Below, one piece after another: positions 43,474 through 55,511 of a DNA stretch of 64,000 nucleotides. How positions within the stretch are numbered: position 1 is the first letter of the stretch; each line of letters begins with the position of its first letter. The notes under the pieces are model-generated. The model did not search any database and had not been told where the DNA came from. It saw only the letters and a list, made by a program, of their open reading frames with translations. The DNA is from Liolophura sinensis. Lineage: Eukaryota; Mollusca; Polyplacophora; Chitonida; Chitonidae. The translations under genes were made by a program, and so were the position numbers. The stretch lies in contig NC_088305.1 in NCBI RefSeq assembly GCF_032854445.1, positions 14,679,717 through 14,743,716 of the forward strand, written 5' to 3'.

Positions 43474-44840
43474 AACAGAACAGAGCATCCCATATCCTCC
43501 CAGAGAGAGAACAGAACAGGGTATCCCGTATCCTCCCAGAGAAACAACAGAGCGGGGCATCCCATATCCGCCCAGAGAGACAACAGGGCAGGGCATCCCA
43601 TATCCTCCCAGAGAAGCAACAGGGCGGGTCATCCCATATCCTACCAAGGGGACAACAGAACGGGGCATTCCATATCCTCCCAGAGAAACAACAGAGCGGG
43701 TCATTCCATATCCGCCCAGAGTAACAACAGAGCGGGTCATCCCATATCCCCCCAAAGAGACAACAGAACGGGGCATCCCATATCCTCCCAGAGAGACAAC
43801 AGGACGGGGTGTTCCATATCCTCCCAGAGAAACAACAGGGCGGGTCATCCCACATCCTCCCAAAGAGACAACAGAATGGGGTATCCAATATCCTCCCAGA
43901 GGGACAACAGGACAGGGCGTCCCATATCCTCCCAGAGAAACAACAGAGCGGGTCATCCCATATCCTCCCAAAGAGACAACAGGACGGGGCGTCCCATATC
44001 CTACCAGGGGGAAAACAGAACGGGGCATCCCATATCCTCCCAGAGAAACAACAGAGCGGGGCATCCCATATCCTCCCAGAGAAACAACAGAGCGGGTCAT
44101 CCCATATCCTCCCAAAGAGACAACAGAACGGGGCATCCCATATCCTACCAAAGGGACAACTGAACGGGGCATCCCATATCCTCCCAGAGAGACAACAGGA
44201 CGGGGTATCCCATATCCTCCCAGAGGGACAACAGGACGGGGCGTCCCATATCCTCCCAGAGAAACAACAGAGCGGGTCATCCCATATCCTCCCAAAGAGA
44301 CAACAGGACGGGGCGTCCCATATCCTCCCAGAGGGATAACAGGACGGGGCGTCCCATATCCTCCTAGAGAAACAACAGAGCGGGTCATCCCATATCCTCC
44401 CAAAGAGACAACAGGACGGGGCATCGCATATCCTACCAAAGGGACAACTGAACGGGGCATCCCATATCCTACCAGGGGGAAAACAGAACAGGGCATCCCA
44501 TATCCTCCCAGAGAAACAACAGGACGGGGCGTCCCATATCCTCCCAAAGAGACAACAGAACGGGGCATCCCATATCCTACCAAAGGGACAACTGAACGGG
44601 GCATTCCATATCCTCCCAGAGAGACAACAGAACGGGGCATCCCATATCCTCCCAGAGAAACAACAGAGCGGGGCATCCAATATCCTACCAGAGAGAGGAG
44701 AGAGCGTGATGAGCTTGTCCCATATCCCCCCATCCCCACCCCCCACCCCCCACCCTACCCCTAAGGAAAACAAGACGAGATATCCCATATCCTCCCTGAG
44801 GGAAAACAGAATGGGATAGGCTTGTCCCATATCCTCCCAG
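43474..44840. repeat. 36-bp minisatellite, about 36 copies, directly after gene A exon 2
   Basis: The unit is near GGGGCATCCCATATCCTCCC followed by AGAGAAACAACAGAGC. The 36-bp period keeps several frames open: 471 codons on plus (repeat GIPYPPRETTER) and 539 and 441 codons on minus (GRIWDAPFCCLF and VSLGGYGMPRSV). The plus Thr/Pro frame is continuous with exon 2 sequence of gene A but not in the frame set by exon 1. A short C-rich break lies at 44726-44761, then degraded units to 44840. Confidence 0.9.
44726..44761 (-). other. G-quadruplex-prone tract (G-rich on minus strand)
   Basis: On plus: CCCCCCATCCCCACCCCCCA, continuing CCCCCCACCCTACCCC. On minus this gives six G-runs of 3-6 with 1-2-base loops, a strong quadruplex motif. 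Confidence 0.7.
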
Positions 44841-45246
44841 AGGGACATTATTAACATTAATTGTGTTTTGACTCCGTCTTTTAAATCACGCTTTAAAAAG
44901 TTAGTAAAACTTGAATTCTGATTCACAGATGATTTGACTTTAATATGCACTGGATCATTTGAAGAAGGTCAATGTCAACAGTGAAGATCTCCCCAATAAC
45001 GTTTTAATTTTGAAAGTACAAAAATTAGAATCCGAATGTCCAGAACACCTCTCCCATCCCCTAATATTTACAAAATTAAAAGAAAGGAAACAAAAATAAA
45101 ATTAATAATCACTTTGTCATTATTACTAAACATATTGATGTTTAGATATTATAAAGAAAATATACACTAAGTTTTAACGAAACTGGTGCAATACTTAAGC
45201 AGGATTTATATGAACAAAATCTGTGTATACATGAAAGTTCATTATT
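44841..45246. other. Spacer
   Basis: AT-rich; nothing recognised. Confidence 0.4.
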
Positions 45247-45436
45247 GCACTATGTTTATTTGATTTGTTTGTTTGATTGGTGTTTTACGCCGTACTGAAG
45301 AATATTTCACTTTTACCATGGCGGCCAGCATTATGGTGGGAGGAAACCGGGCAGAGCCCGGGGGAAACCTACGACCATATACAGGTCGCTGGAAGACCTT
45401 CCAACGTACAGACGAAGAGGAAGCCAGCATGAACTG
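45247..45436 (-). mobile_element. SINE, head missing
   Basis: TTGATTGGTGTTTTACGCCG, GGCGGCCAGCATTATGGTGG, GCAGAGCCCGGGGGAAACC and AGGAAGCCAGCATGAACTG. It stops where the tRNA-like head should start and a minisatellite follows. Confidence 0.85.
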
Positions 45437-45497
45437 ATTGCAATATGTACTTGAACGGGAATAACTACGAAAATAATTACCCCAATTGTAATTAATT

Positions 45498-46240
45498 GAT
45501 CTGTACCTGTACTGTTGTTCCCCTGAACGTTGTGATCTGCACCTGTACCCATTGCCGTTGTAATCTGTACACTTACCCCTGAACGTTGTGATGCTTACAT
45601 GTATCCTGAACGTTGTAATCTGTACCTGTACCCATGGCTGTTGTAATCTGTACCTGTACCCATGGCCATTGTAACCTGTATCTGTACCCCTGGAGGCTGT
45701 GATCTGTACCTGTACCCCAGAACGTTGTGGTTTGTACCTGTACCCCTAAACATTACGTTCTGTACCTGATCCCCTAAACATTGTAACCTGCACCGGTACC
45801 CCTGAACGCTGTGATCTGTACCTGTATCCATGGCCGTTGTGATCTGTACCGGTAGCCCTGAACGTTGTGATCTGTAACTGTACCCCTGAACGTTGTCATG
45901 TGTACCTGAACATCTGAACGTTGTCATGTGTGCCTGTACCCCTGCACACTGTGATCTTTACCGGTACCCCTGAACGTTGTGATCTGTGCCTGTATCCATG
46001 GCCGTTGTGATCTGTACCAGTAGCCCTGAACGTTGTGATCTGTACCGGTAGCCCTGAACGTTGTGATCTGTAACTGTACCCCTGAACGTTGTCATGTGTA
46101 CCTGAACATCTGAACGTTGTGATCTGTACCTTACCCCTGCACGATATGGTCTGTACCTGTGCCTCTGAAGGTTTTTAACTGTACCTGTCCCCATGCCCGT
46201 TGTAATAGCTTGTTGAACTGCTAAACGTTGTGATTTATAC
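45498..46240. repeat. 28-bp minisatellite, about 26 copies
   Basis: The unit is near GAACGTTGTGATCTGTACCT then GTACCCCT. Because 28 is not a multiple of three, minus frames show a 28-residue superperiod over three units (YRYRSQRSG, then VQITTAM, then GTGTDHNVQG). It is bracketed by SINE fragments on both sides. Not a gene. Confidence 0.85.
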
Positions 46241-46249
46241 GTAGCGTGG

Positions 46250-46388
46250 CCTCCGTGGCTTCTCTTCGGTGGTACGTGGGAAGTCTGTCACCACCCTGTA
46301 AATGTTCGTGGGTTTCCCCAGGGCTCTGCCCGGTTTCCTTCCACCATAATACTGGGTAGTGAGCTATTCAAGTACCAGGCAAATAAAT
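46250..46388 (+). mobile_element. SINE, internally deleted
   Basis: GTGGCCTCCGTGGCTTCTCT jumps from the head directly to GGTACGTGGGAAGTCTGTCA, then GGGCTCTGCCCGGTTTCC and CCACCATAATACTGG. Much of the tRNA-like region is missing. Confidence 0.65.
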
Positions 46389-49382
46389 TACTAATACATA
46401 CGAGAACCCACCCTCACAAATGCTATCCATACAATAAGTTACGTCCTTTGGTGTGACACGTACGTGATCCCCTCACCCTCATCCCTCAAATCAGTGACAT
46501 CGTATTCACGTATTCAGTACGTGAATCTCTAATAATTGTGATACTTCGTTATTTGTAATTTCTCACGTGTATGTAACTATCGTACCACGTGGGAGCTCGC
46601 ACAAAGTATTTTAGGTGATATTGTTGGCACCATATTTACCCGGTGGTCAAGTTTATGGCTTGATCAGAGAACAACTCTTGACCCCAAGTTACAGCCTGTT
46701 ACAGAGCTGGGTTCGAACCCCCGTTTATCTTGATGAAGTGTCTGCTGTCCTCCATGTTCAATTAGAGACGGCCCATGGAGTTGTAGTGATATTGGGGTAA
46801 AACTGTACACCCAATTTGTTTCTTTACATACACATTTGCCTTCGGGGCTATTATCTTAATCTGATGGAATGTAGTTAGGGAAATGCCATTACCTATTTCG
46901 TGTTCAAGTGCATTATCAATGAAAACTGAGAAGACAACACTCGCGCTTTGGTTGTGCTACACGATCGCCGAGTTGTTGTTTCAGCTTGTAATGCTACGTG
47001 GAACATGGCATGGCCTAAAATCAGTGGTGTGACCAGCTGATTTATTCCGACGTGTCCAGGCTAATACGTTTCTGGCGCGTTTGTTCAGTAATTCCTGTTA
47101 CAGTCATCAGGTAAATATTATATAGTAAACAATAAGTAAAGACAAAAGCAGTCATACCAGATAAAGGATAAAGAAGCATATCAATGTATATATTTCGGCT
47201 TTTGCCATACTGAAAGCCAGTACATACCAGATGTTGTGAATGAACGCACAGCCTTTGAATAAAAAGGCTAAAAATGTCATTCTTTCAAAAACAAATGTTG
47301 TTCCATTACATTTAAAAATGTAACATACACAAACATAGTAAATTTACGCCTACTTTAAAAAAAGCAAAGCAGATGGTCCACATAGAAAAGACACGTAAAT
47401 CAGACGATGTCTCTTTTTTTTGGCAAATTTAGCTGTTTCATATTATAGAAAATGTCTTTTGTCCTAAAGTTTGAATTCCCAGAGAATAAAGCGTTTTGTT
47501 GCCTGTGTTGACTTTATTTCCTATTCTTTCGTGGCGATATATTCCTATCACACTCACAAACTTTTGTCAAAGTCAGTAATTCTTGCACCACACAATTCCT
47601 AACCCCTCTCAACCTCTCACACAAAGTTAGGGCTTGACACATGTAAAAGCTTTAGAATGCGAAGTATAGGTAGTGCGGGAATACCAATCTTGCAAATGTG
47701 TCCGTTTTTCTGTTTCTGTCATGGCTGCCATTGGCTGGCTTACTCGCGGTGCAAAAGAATCCCATCACCTATGTTGTGGACCTTAGTACTTTCTACACAA
47801 CAAATATCTCAGTGTGAACATTGGCCTGTACAAGAACTACATGAAAATAGAGGGAAAATATATGAACTTGCTTTTTCCAGAACGAATGTTGTATATTACA
47901 CGTACACACTCGTCATTCAGACGGTCAGCAGGGCAACCTACCTAACACATAATGAGACAGAAGGGGGAAGTAATCCTACCTTTTATCCTGTAACGAGAAA
48001 TGACCAAATAGTTACTCAATAATTCCACTGATACATATCTGATCCGTAGGTTAGGTGTTCTTGACGGATTGACATGAGGAACGGACACCAAACACAAACC
48101 TCTTGGTTGACCAAGCGACTGGAGGACGGCATCCGACTGGTCTAGACTTTTGGGAAAGGCTGAACGGTTAGCAGACCCCACTTGCCCATGTTAATCCTAG
48201 TTAAAGATATATATAAACCAGACAAAATGTATTGAAGCTGTGTTTGAGGGACAGTATGGGACAGGAGGAAAAGCACAATGTTTGTGGAACTAGGATGTCA
48301 CGGTCACGTGTAGTTGGATATTTTCTCAACTTGTGTTTGAGAACAGTGAGAATATCTTAAACATAAAAAGAACTTAGTTGATAAGGGAAGTAGATGCCTA
48401 ACTGGACCGGATTCTCATTTTCACTTGGGCAATGTTCCAACAAATCACTGTTACATGTACAGTGTATGCTAGATACTTGAATTTGCTTATTTTTTCCATC
48501 ACTGTCAGTTCTGTACATAATGTGTCAGTGCACATGTAGCTTATCAGAGAAATGAATACAAACATGCAAAGACAACTACATGCCTAAACAGCTTTATTTT
48601 AGGTTAAAAGGCGAAAAATTAATCTTCTCAGATTTAAGTCTATGCACGAGACAGAGTCCTGTGTCTCAGAACAGCTGACTGTTGATGAAGTAGTGTGTTG
48701 TGCAACCTGGCTTGATTTGTAAATTAAATATATGCAGCCCCTGTCTAACCATGTAAATTGAGGCTTATTTGTTTTAGCCCAGTGGGGTGCGGCTGTGCCC
48801 GTATATGTGAGCTTCATCGACCATCCCATTTCACACTCCCTGTCCACCAGCAAAATTTTCCGTTTTCACTCACACCACTCACATTTTAAATCGTTTGTAC
48901 AATGCCATCCTTAAGAAGGACAGGAATATTAAACCAATATTATTAAACATAAAGAGGAAAATTAACTTTGTCAGCTTCAAGCACATACACTAAATAACGG
49001 TCAGTTTTATTTAAAACATATATATTTGGGAAATGTACATAACACTCAAACGCCGTAAAATTACTCAATTAAAATCCAAATCACATCACAGACGACGCCA
49101 CCAAATATTATCAGGCTGCCATAGCATTTGAACAAAGGGTTACATTTTACGTATTTTTTAAGTGTAACTGCAGGCCTCAGGCCACTATTAATTTCCATAA
49201 GTGACATTGTTAATGTCTAGATCTGTAACTCATTCCTAAACATTCCGAGGCCAATAAGTATACATGCATACTTTGTCCAGTCTGTGAGAAAGCAGCCATG
49301 AAAATATTGACATAGGTTGACAGTCAAAATCCAAACTTTCCCCGAAAACCTGGAGTTGAAAATAAGATTCTGATCTATATGT
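46389..49382. other. Non-coding spacer
   Basis: Nearly 3 kb without a recognised gene. Open frames of up to 121 codons (47657-48022) lack any family resemblance or splice context. Confidence 0.45.
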
Positions 49383-49588
49383 GTGGCGTATCAGTCAGCA
49401 AGAGCGCCACCACAGTCTATACATGATAAACGGCCTAGCGAGGTCGCTATCACAGTCTGTACATGTCGCATGAGGCAGTGATTGCTCTACCACAATCTGT
49501 ACATGTCAGATGAGCCAGCGAGGGCAATGCCACAGCCTGCACATGGTGCCATAGCGTTACCACAGTCTGCACATGTCACGTCAGACAG
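49383..49588. repeat. 40-bp satellite, left flank of the retroelement
   Basis: About five diverged units of ACCACAGTCTGTACATGTCA then CATGAGACAGCGAGGGCGCT. It breaks at GTCACGTCAGACAG, where retroelement gag sequence begins. Confidence 0.85.
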
Positions 49589-52500
49589 GAGATTTTGATC
49601 CTAAACAGTTTGTTAATGCGCCCGATCAGGATGTTTTTGAGAGTTTAAAGAAGGAAGACTTGGTTAAGTTAGGGACATTTTTAGGTTTGTCCATAAAGTC
49701 TTCATGGAGGAAAAGAGATATGCAGCATACTTTGTTGAAACATTTAGTGGAGATAGGGAAGTTTGATAGTTCTGCATTATCTGATTATGAGTTCGAGGGT
49801 CAGTCTGATGCCGAGCTTAAGTTTAAGCAGTTTGAGTTAAAGTTGAGATTGGAGAAAGAGGAGAGAGAGAAAGAGAGGGAACATGAGAGAGAGAGGCAAG
49901 AAAAAGAGAGGGAACATGAGATAGAAAAGTTGAAAATGGAGAAAGAGGAAAGAGAGAAAGAAAGAGAGAGGGAAGTGCAGAGAGAGGAGAGAGAGAGGCA
50001 AGAAAGAGAGAGGGAAAGAGAATTGGAGTTCCAAATGAAAAAGTTAGAGTTAGAGAGAGATGAGAAACCGGGTCCTTCCGGTAGACAGGATTCCGGATTT
50101 GATGTGACCAAATACATTCGGTTAGTTCCATCCTTTCAGGAAAAAGAGGTGGATAAATATTTTCTGCATTTTGAGAAAATTGCAAATAGTTTGAAGTGGC
50201 CTAAAGAGTTCTGGACTATGTTATTACAGAGTGTGCTAGTTGGGAAGGCCAGGGAAATTTACACTCAGTTAAGTGTAGAGAATGCTTCCAATTATGACTA
50301 TGTGAAAGAGGTAATTTTGAAGGGTTATGAATTGGTGCCTGAAGCTTACCGCCAGAAATTTCGTAACTGTGAAAAAGGTAGGGATCAGACATACGTTGAG
50401 TTTGGTCGAGCTAAGGAGCAGTTGTTTGATCGCTGGTGTATAGCCAAGAAAATAGGCAAGGATTTTGAAAGTTTGCGTCAGCTTGTGCTGGTAGAAGAGT
50501 TCAAGCGTTGTATTCATAATGATGTAAAGGTGTTCGTTGATGAGCAGAAGGCGAGTACACTTGAAGAGGCAGCCAGTTTAGCTGATGATTATTCCTTGAC
50601 ACATAAGGTTACATACACGGGTAAGCCATTTAATTCATTTACACGTAGAAATACCCAGTCACATGCAACAGGTAGAGGTAGCTCTACACAGAAGAGTTCT
50701 ACACCAGGCTCCAATGGTTCTACAGCTCATGGTTCACGTAGTTCAGATTGGAATGCTAGTCCTCGAAATAGGGTCACTTGTAATTTTTGCAAGCGGGTAG
50801 GTCACGTGATGAGTGAATGTTACAAGTTGAAAAGGAGACGGGAAGCTCAGAATGAGTCTAAGCCCACAGGTCTTTGTGTTGCAATGCACAAAACATTGCC
50901 GGAAGTTACATCAGCAGTTAAAAGCAGATCTGAGTTAGCTGATACGGGATTGGATAAGATTCCCAAATGCTCTATGGATAGCTTCGCTCCGTTTATCAAT
51001 TCTGGTTCAGTGTCGCTTAGAAGCGACATGTCTTGTGCTACCCCTATAAAGATATTAAGGGATACTGGGGCATCTCAGTCTCTGTTGTTGATGAATACTC
51101 TGCCCTTTTCTGAAGAGTCATACTCTGGGGTTCGTGCCCTTATTAGAGGTGTAGAGTCTAGTGACTTTGTCAGTGTTCCCCTTCATGATATTTATTTGTC
51201 ATCAGATTTGATATCTGGACCTGTCAGAGTAGGCATTAAGCCTTCATTACCTTTTGAGGGTATTCATTTGTTGTTGGGAAATGACTTGGCACATGATAAA
51301 GTTACTGTTGACCCCTTAATGGTTGATAAGCCTTCTCTGAATTCAGTCACAGAGCCAGTTGAAAGCGAGATAGCGGGTTTATATCCGTCCTGTGTTGTTA
51401 CAAGAGCTATGTCTAGAAAAGTCAGTACAGACCAGGGTAGTACTGTTGATTTGAGCGAGACTTTTCTCAACAACATGTTGGATGATGATTCTTCCAAAGT
51501 AGACAGCCAGCAGGAAGTAGATACTAATTTTGTTAGTGGTGATCAGCCATTTTGTAGGACAGAGTTGATTGCTGAACAACACAGTGATCCAAGTATTTCT
51601 TGCTTGTTTAATGATGCAGCTAAAGATGGTGAATCTTTACCTGACCCATGCTACTACTATGCCAAGTCTGGAATATTGATGCGGCAATGGAGGCCTCCCG
51701 ATGTTTCGTTGGAGGATGAATGGGCAGTTAAGCATCAGGTAGTTGTGCCCAAGTCTTATCGTAAAGACATACTGACCATGGCGCATGAAACGCCGTTAGC
51801 AGGTCATTTAGGTGTTAATAAGACCTATCATAAGATTCTCAGTCATTTTTATTGGCCAGGAATAAGGAAAGATGTTACTGAATTTTGCAGGTCTTGTCAT
51901 GCATGTCAGTTAGTGGGGAAACCTAACCAGACAATCCCCAAGGCAGCCTTGAGGCCTATTCCTGCAATTGGTGAGCCATTCAGTAGAATCTTAATAGATT
52001 GTGTTGGTCCGCTACCTAAGACAAAGTCTGGAAATCAGTATATGTTAACTATAATGTGTACTTCAACTCGTTTCCCTGAGGCAATTCCACTAAGGAATAT
52101 TACTGCCAAGACTGTAATTAAGGCTTTAGTTAAGTTCTTCACCATGTTTGGTCTGCCTAAGTCAGTACAGTCAGACCAGGGTTCAAATTTCATGTCTGGT
52201 GTGTTCCAACAAGTTATGCATGAGCTAGGTATTAGCCAGTATAAATCCTCAGCTTATCACCCACAAAGTCAAGGAGCACTAGAGAGATTCCATCAGACAC
52301 TGAAAAGTATGATAAGAACTTACTGCTTTGAGACAGGGAAAGATTGGGACGAGGGTGTACCTTTGTTAATGTTTGCTGTAAGAGAGTCTGTACAAGACTC
52401 ACTTAGATTTAGTCCATTTGAGCTTGTGTTTGGCCATACTGTGCGTGGTCCACTACGGTTGTTCAAGGAAAAGTTTGTGTCTGGTGATAGAGACAATGTT

Positions 52501-53465
52501 AACCTATTACAGAATGTGTCAAGTTTTCGTACTAAGCTCAACAGAGTATGTGAGTTAGCCAGAGAGAATCTTACAGCTTCTCAGAAGAGTATGAAAACTA
52601 AGTATGACAAAGAGACAGTAAGACGCAGATTTGAAGTTGGTCAGAAGGTATTGGCCTTACTTCCAGTTAGTGGTAAGCCACTTGAAGCTCGTTATTTTGG
52701 ACCTTATGTAGTAGACAAGAGGCTAAGTGATCTTAATTATATTATTTTCACTCCTGATCGGCGCAAATCTAGACAACTTTTCACATTAACATGTTAAAGC
52801 CATATGTAGACAGAGATAGCACTGATCTCAATGTTGTACATCCTAGTGGAGTTGCTATCTCTTGTTTTCCAGTGCCAAGTTGTAAGAGAGAAATAAAGCG
52901 TTTTTTGGGCATGGCAGGTTATTATCGTAAGTTCTGTAGGAACTTTTCATTTGTTAGTGAGCCACTAACTCAGCTGTTAAAGAAAGGTGCTAAATTCTTG
53001 TGGTCCATTGAGTGTCAGAGATCTTTTGATAGATTAAAGGCCATGCTAAGCAGCGGCCCCATACTTGTAGCACCTGATTTTAATTTACCATTTAAGCTAG
53101 CTGTTGATGCTAGTGATATATCTGCTGGGGCAGTTTTGTTACAAGAAAATGAAACAGATCATGTTGATCACCCTGTATGTTTTTTTTCTCGCAAATTTGA
53201 CAAGTGCCAGAGAAATTATTCGACAATAGAAAAGGAGTGTCTGTCCTTGCTTCTAGCATTACAGCATTTTGAAGTATATGTGACTTCGTCAAGTTACCCC
53301 ATTGTTGTGTATACAGATCACAATCCCTTAACCTTCTTGCACAAACTAAAAGGTGAAAACCGACGATTGTTACGGTGGAGTTTGCCTTTGCAAGAATTTA
53401 ATCTAGAGATTAGACACATAAAAGGGAAAGATAATGTGATTGCTGATTGTTTGTCACGTGTCTAG
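49573..53465 (+). mobile_element. Gmr1-like Ty3/gypsy LTR retrotransposon: gag, protease, integrase, then RNase H; defective
   Basis: Frame 1 (49573-52797, 1074 residues): an Arg/Glu coiled coil (about 80-163), a SCAN-like capsid domain (about 180-342), a CCHC knuckle (CNFCKRVGHVMSEC, near 403-416), protease DTGAS at 497-501, then integrase. Integrase has the HHCC finger (H738, H745, C775, C778), D809, D868 and E904 (35-residue D-E spacing) and a GPY/F module. Frame 2 (52791-53465): the RT connection (FLGMAGYYRKF) and RNase H (DASDISAGAVL, STIEKECLSL, VYTDHNPLTF, VIADCLSR). Integrase before RT/RNase H is the order known for Gmr1-like elements. Defects: a one-base frame change near 52780; the RT core absent around 52860, where integrase-tail sequence jumps to the connection; no 5' LTR, primer-binding site or leader. 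The first five codons (MSRQT) come from the flanking satellite. It cannot move on its own. Confidence 0.85.
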
Positions 53466-53579
53466 TTGGTTTTCTGCAGCTTTGTTTTTATAGACTGTGG
53501 TAAACGTTATTATTATTCATGATTATGAATATGTTAAAGAAAGTTTTATGCAAAACTTTCTTTTCCTGAAGGGTGGGGG
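53466..53579 (+). other. Retroelement 3' untranslated region and polypurine tract
   Basis: A short AT-rich stretch ends in GAAGGGTGGGGG at 53568-53579, a purine-rich tract directly before the LTR, as expected for the plus-strand primer. Confidence 0.7.
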
Positions 53580-54615
53580 TGTTATGTATGACTATTTAAC
53601 GTTTTCATGTACTTTTAGTCTGCGGACCTTTGTGTTATATGTTATAAGCATAACAGGCCCTGTTATATATGTACAGCGCGGACCTGGCCGAAAGCACCTT
53701 GTTCAATGCTCTGTTTATTTAACTGGCTGTTCATTGGCTGTTAATTCTGTGTCTAAGAATAGTTGAATCCACCTGGGACGTATATAAGCCGTGTTTTCTG
53801 TGCAGAGGGGAGGTATTTTTGCTGCATCCACTGGGAGCCAGGAGAGTGTGCGACGCTCTCGTATAGAGTCCATTATGTTTATATGAGCTGGTGATGCCAG
53901 TTTCATTTGGGAGGACAGATTTTTATGCCGGCACCGTTTGTGTACCACAGTAGTACTGATGTCTGGTTTATGTGAATTTCTGCGGAAGTCACGTTTATTG
54001 GTGTTCGGATCTTTATTATGATTATACAGTGTGGACTGTGTAATTTGTTTAACACGCTGACCTCACCTGACCGACAAGGTCGTCAAGGACTCTAAACTGA
54101 AGTTTTCAGTTTTGGCAAAGGACGTTCGTTCTGCCACAAGGTGACATTACTCTACGTCTCTGAACGGCTCATTTGTGAGCTTCTGCGGGAGCTGTGACTG
54201 ATCTGAAGTGGATTATACCTCCATGCCTGTATTTACCCTGTGTTGTGCTCTGCGGGTGTGACGTCATTCAAAGGCTTGACTGTTCCAGTTCTGTGTAACC
54301 TGTGTACTGTGTTCGTGTTCGGTAACCTGTGTACTGTGTGCGTGTTCGCTAACCTAGCGAAGTACCTGTCTAGGACAATTTGTGAATTGTGTGTTTATCC
54401 CATGGTCTTTACGTTGGATTTCCTGGAATACATTCCTTGGGATGCAAAGGTGAACTGGAAACTTGTAAAGACCGGTAATACTGATGTGTATGTTGTTGTT
54501 GTTGTTGAACTGTCTGTAAAACTGTACGTCTCATTTTATATATATAAAGCATTGTTTACATTGTAATATTGAGTCACTGAGTCTGTTTTCTGTTGCTGTT
54601 TTCAATACCGTAACA
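53580..54615 (+). mobile_element. 3' LTR, about 1036 bp
   Basis: Begins TGTTATGTATGACT and ends CAATACCGTAACA, giving TGTTA...TAACA termini. GTATATAAGC near 53779 is a likely TATA box. GTGTACTGTG words are duplicated near 54302-54340. No matching 5' copy exists in the window. Satellite sequence resumes immediately at 54616. Confidence 0.8.
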
Positions 54616-55217
54616 CCATAGTCTGCACATGTCACATGAGACAGCGAGGGCGCTACCACAGCTTGCACATGTCACGTAAGACAGCAGGATCGCTACCACT
54701 ATCTGTACACGGTGCATGAGACAGTGAGGGCGCAATCACATCCTGTACATGGGGCCGGGAGACAACGAGGGCGTTACCACAGCTTGCATATGGTACATGA
54801 GACAGCGAGGGAGCAATCACAGTCTGTACATAGCACATGAGACAGCGAGGGCAATGTCACAGCCTGTACATGAGATGGTGCTGTAACAGTCTGTACATGT
54901 CACACAAGACAGTGAGGGCTCCATCACAGTCTGTACATGTACATGTCACATAGGACAGCGAGGGTGCCACCACACTCTGTACATGGTGTTTGAGACGGCG
55001 AGGGCGCAATCACATCCTGTACATTGGGCCGGGAGACAACGAGAGCGGTTCCACAGCCTGCATATGGTACATGAGACAGCGAGGGCGCAAGCACATCCTG
55101 TACATGGAACAAGAGACAGCGTGGACGCTACCACAGCCCGCATATGCTGCAAGAGACAGCGAGGGCACAATTACATCCTGTACATGGGCGGCAGACAGCA
55201 AGGGGCATGCAATATTG
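54616..55217. repeat. 40-bp satellite, right flank of the retroelement
   Basis: About 15 units of the same sequence and orientation as 49383-49588 (CCATAGTCTGCACATGTCAC, ATGAGACAGCGAGGGCGCTA). Some longer variants contain CATCCTGTACATGGGGCCGG. This shows the retroelement sits inside one array. Confidence 0.9.
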
Positions 55218-55511
55218 TAAGGGAATGAGCGAATTCTGTATCCAAATTGTTCAAATTCCTAACTATAAGTGGTCAATTATCAAAATATGTACATGCATCT
55301 CAGCTCCGCTTTTGATTGCAACTGTTCATATATCCAACTAGGCGATGTGGTGCAACACGACGAATTTACTATCCCTAGTCTCGGGGTTAGCGGAAATAGA
55401 CACAGCTATGACGCGCAGTGCAAGAAATTCTGGACGTTCTGTCCATATTTACTTAAAAGAGAATTACAATCATTGTGACACTAAAGAAAAGAATTATTAT
55501 ATTTACTGAAC
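55218..55511. other. Spacer
   Basis: Nothing recognised. Confidence 0.3.

Noticed and set aside
43331..44950. 539- and 441-codon minus-strand open frames as genes
   Set aside because: They are the reverse readings of the 36-bp minisatellite, with no start context, signal or splice structure.
47657..48022. 121-codon plus-strand frame as a gene
   Set aside because: No domain, signal, repeat or splice support; the length is within chance in this composition.
49800..50185. Ser/Leu/Phe-rich minus frames
   Set aside because: Antisense of the Arg/Glu coiled-coil part of the retroelement gag.
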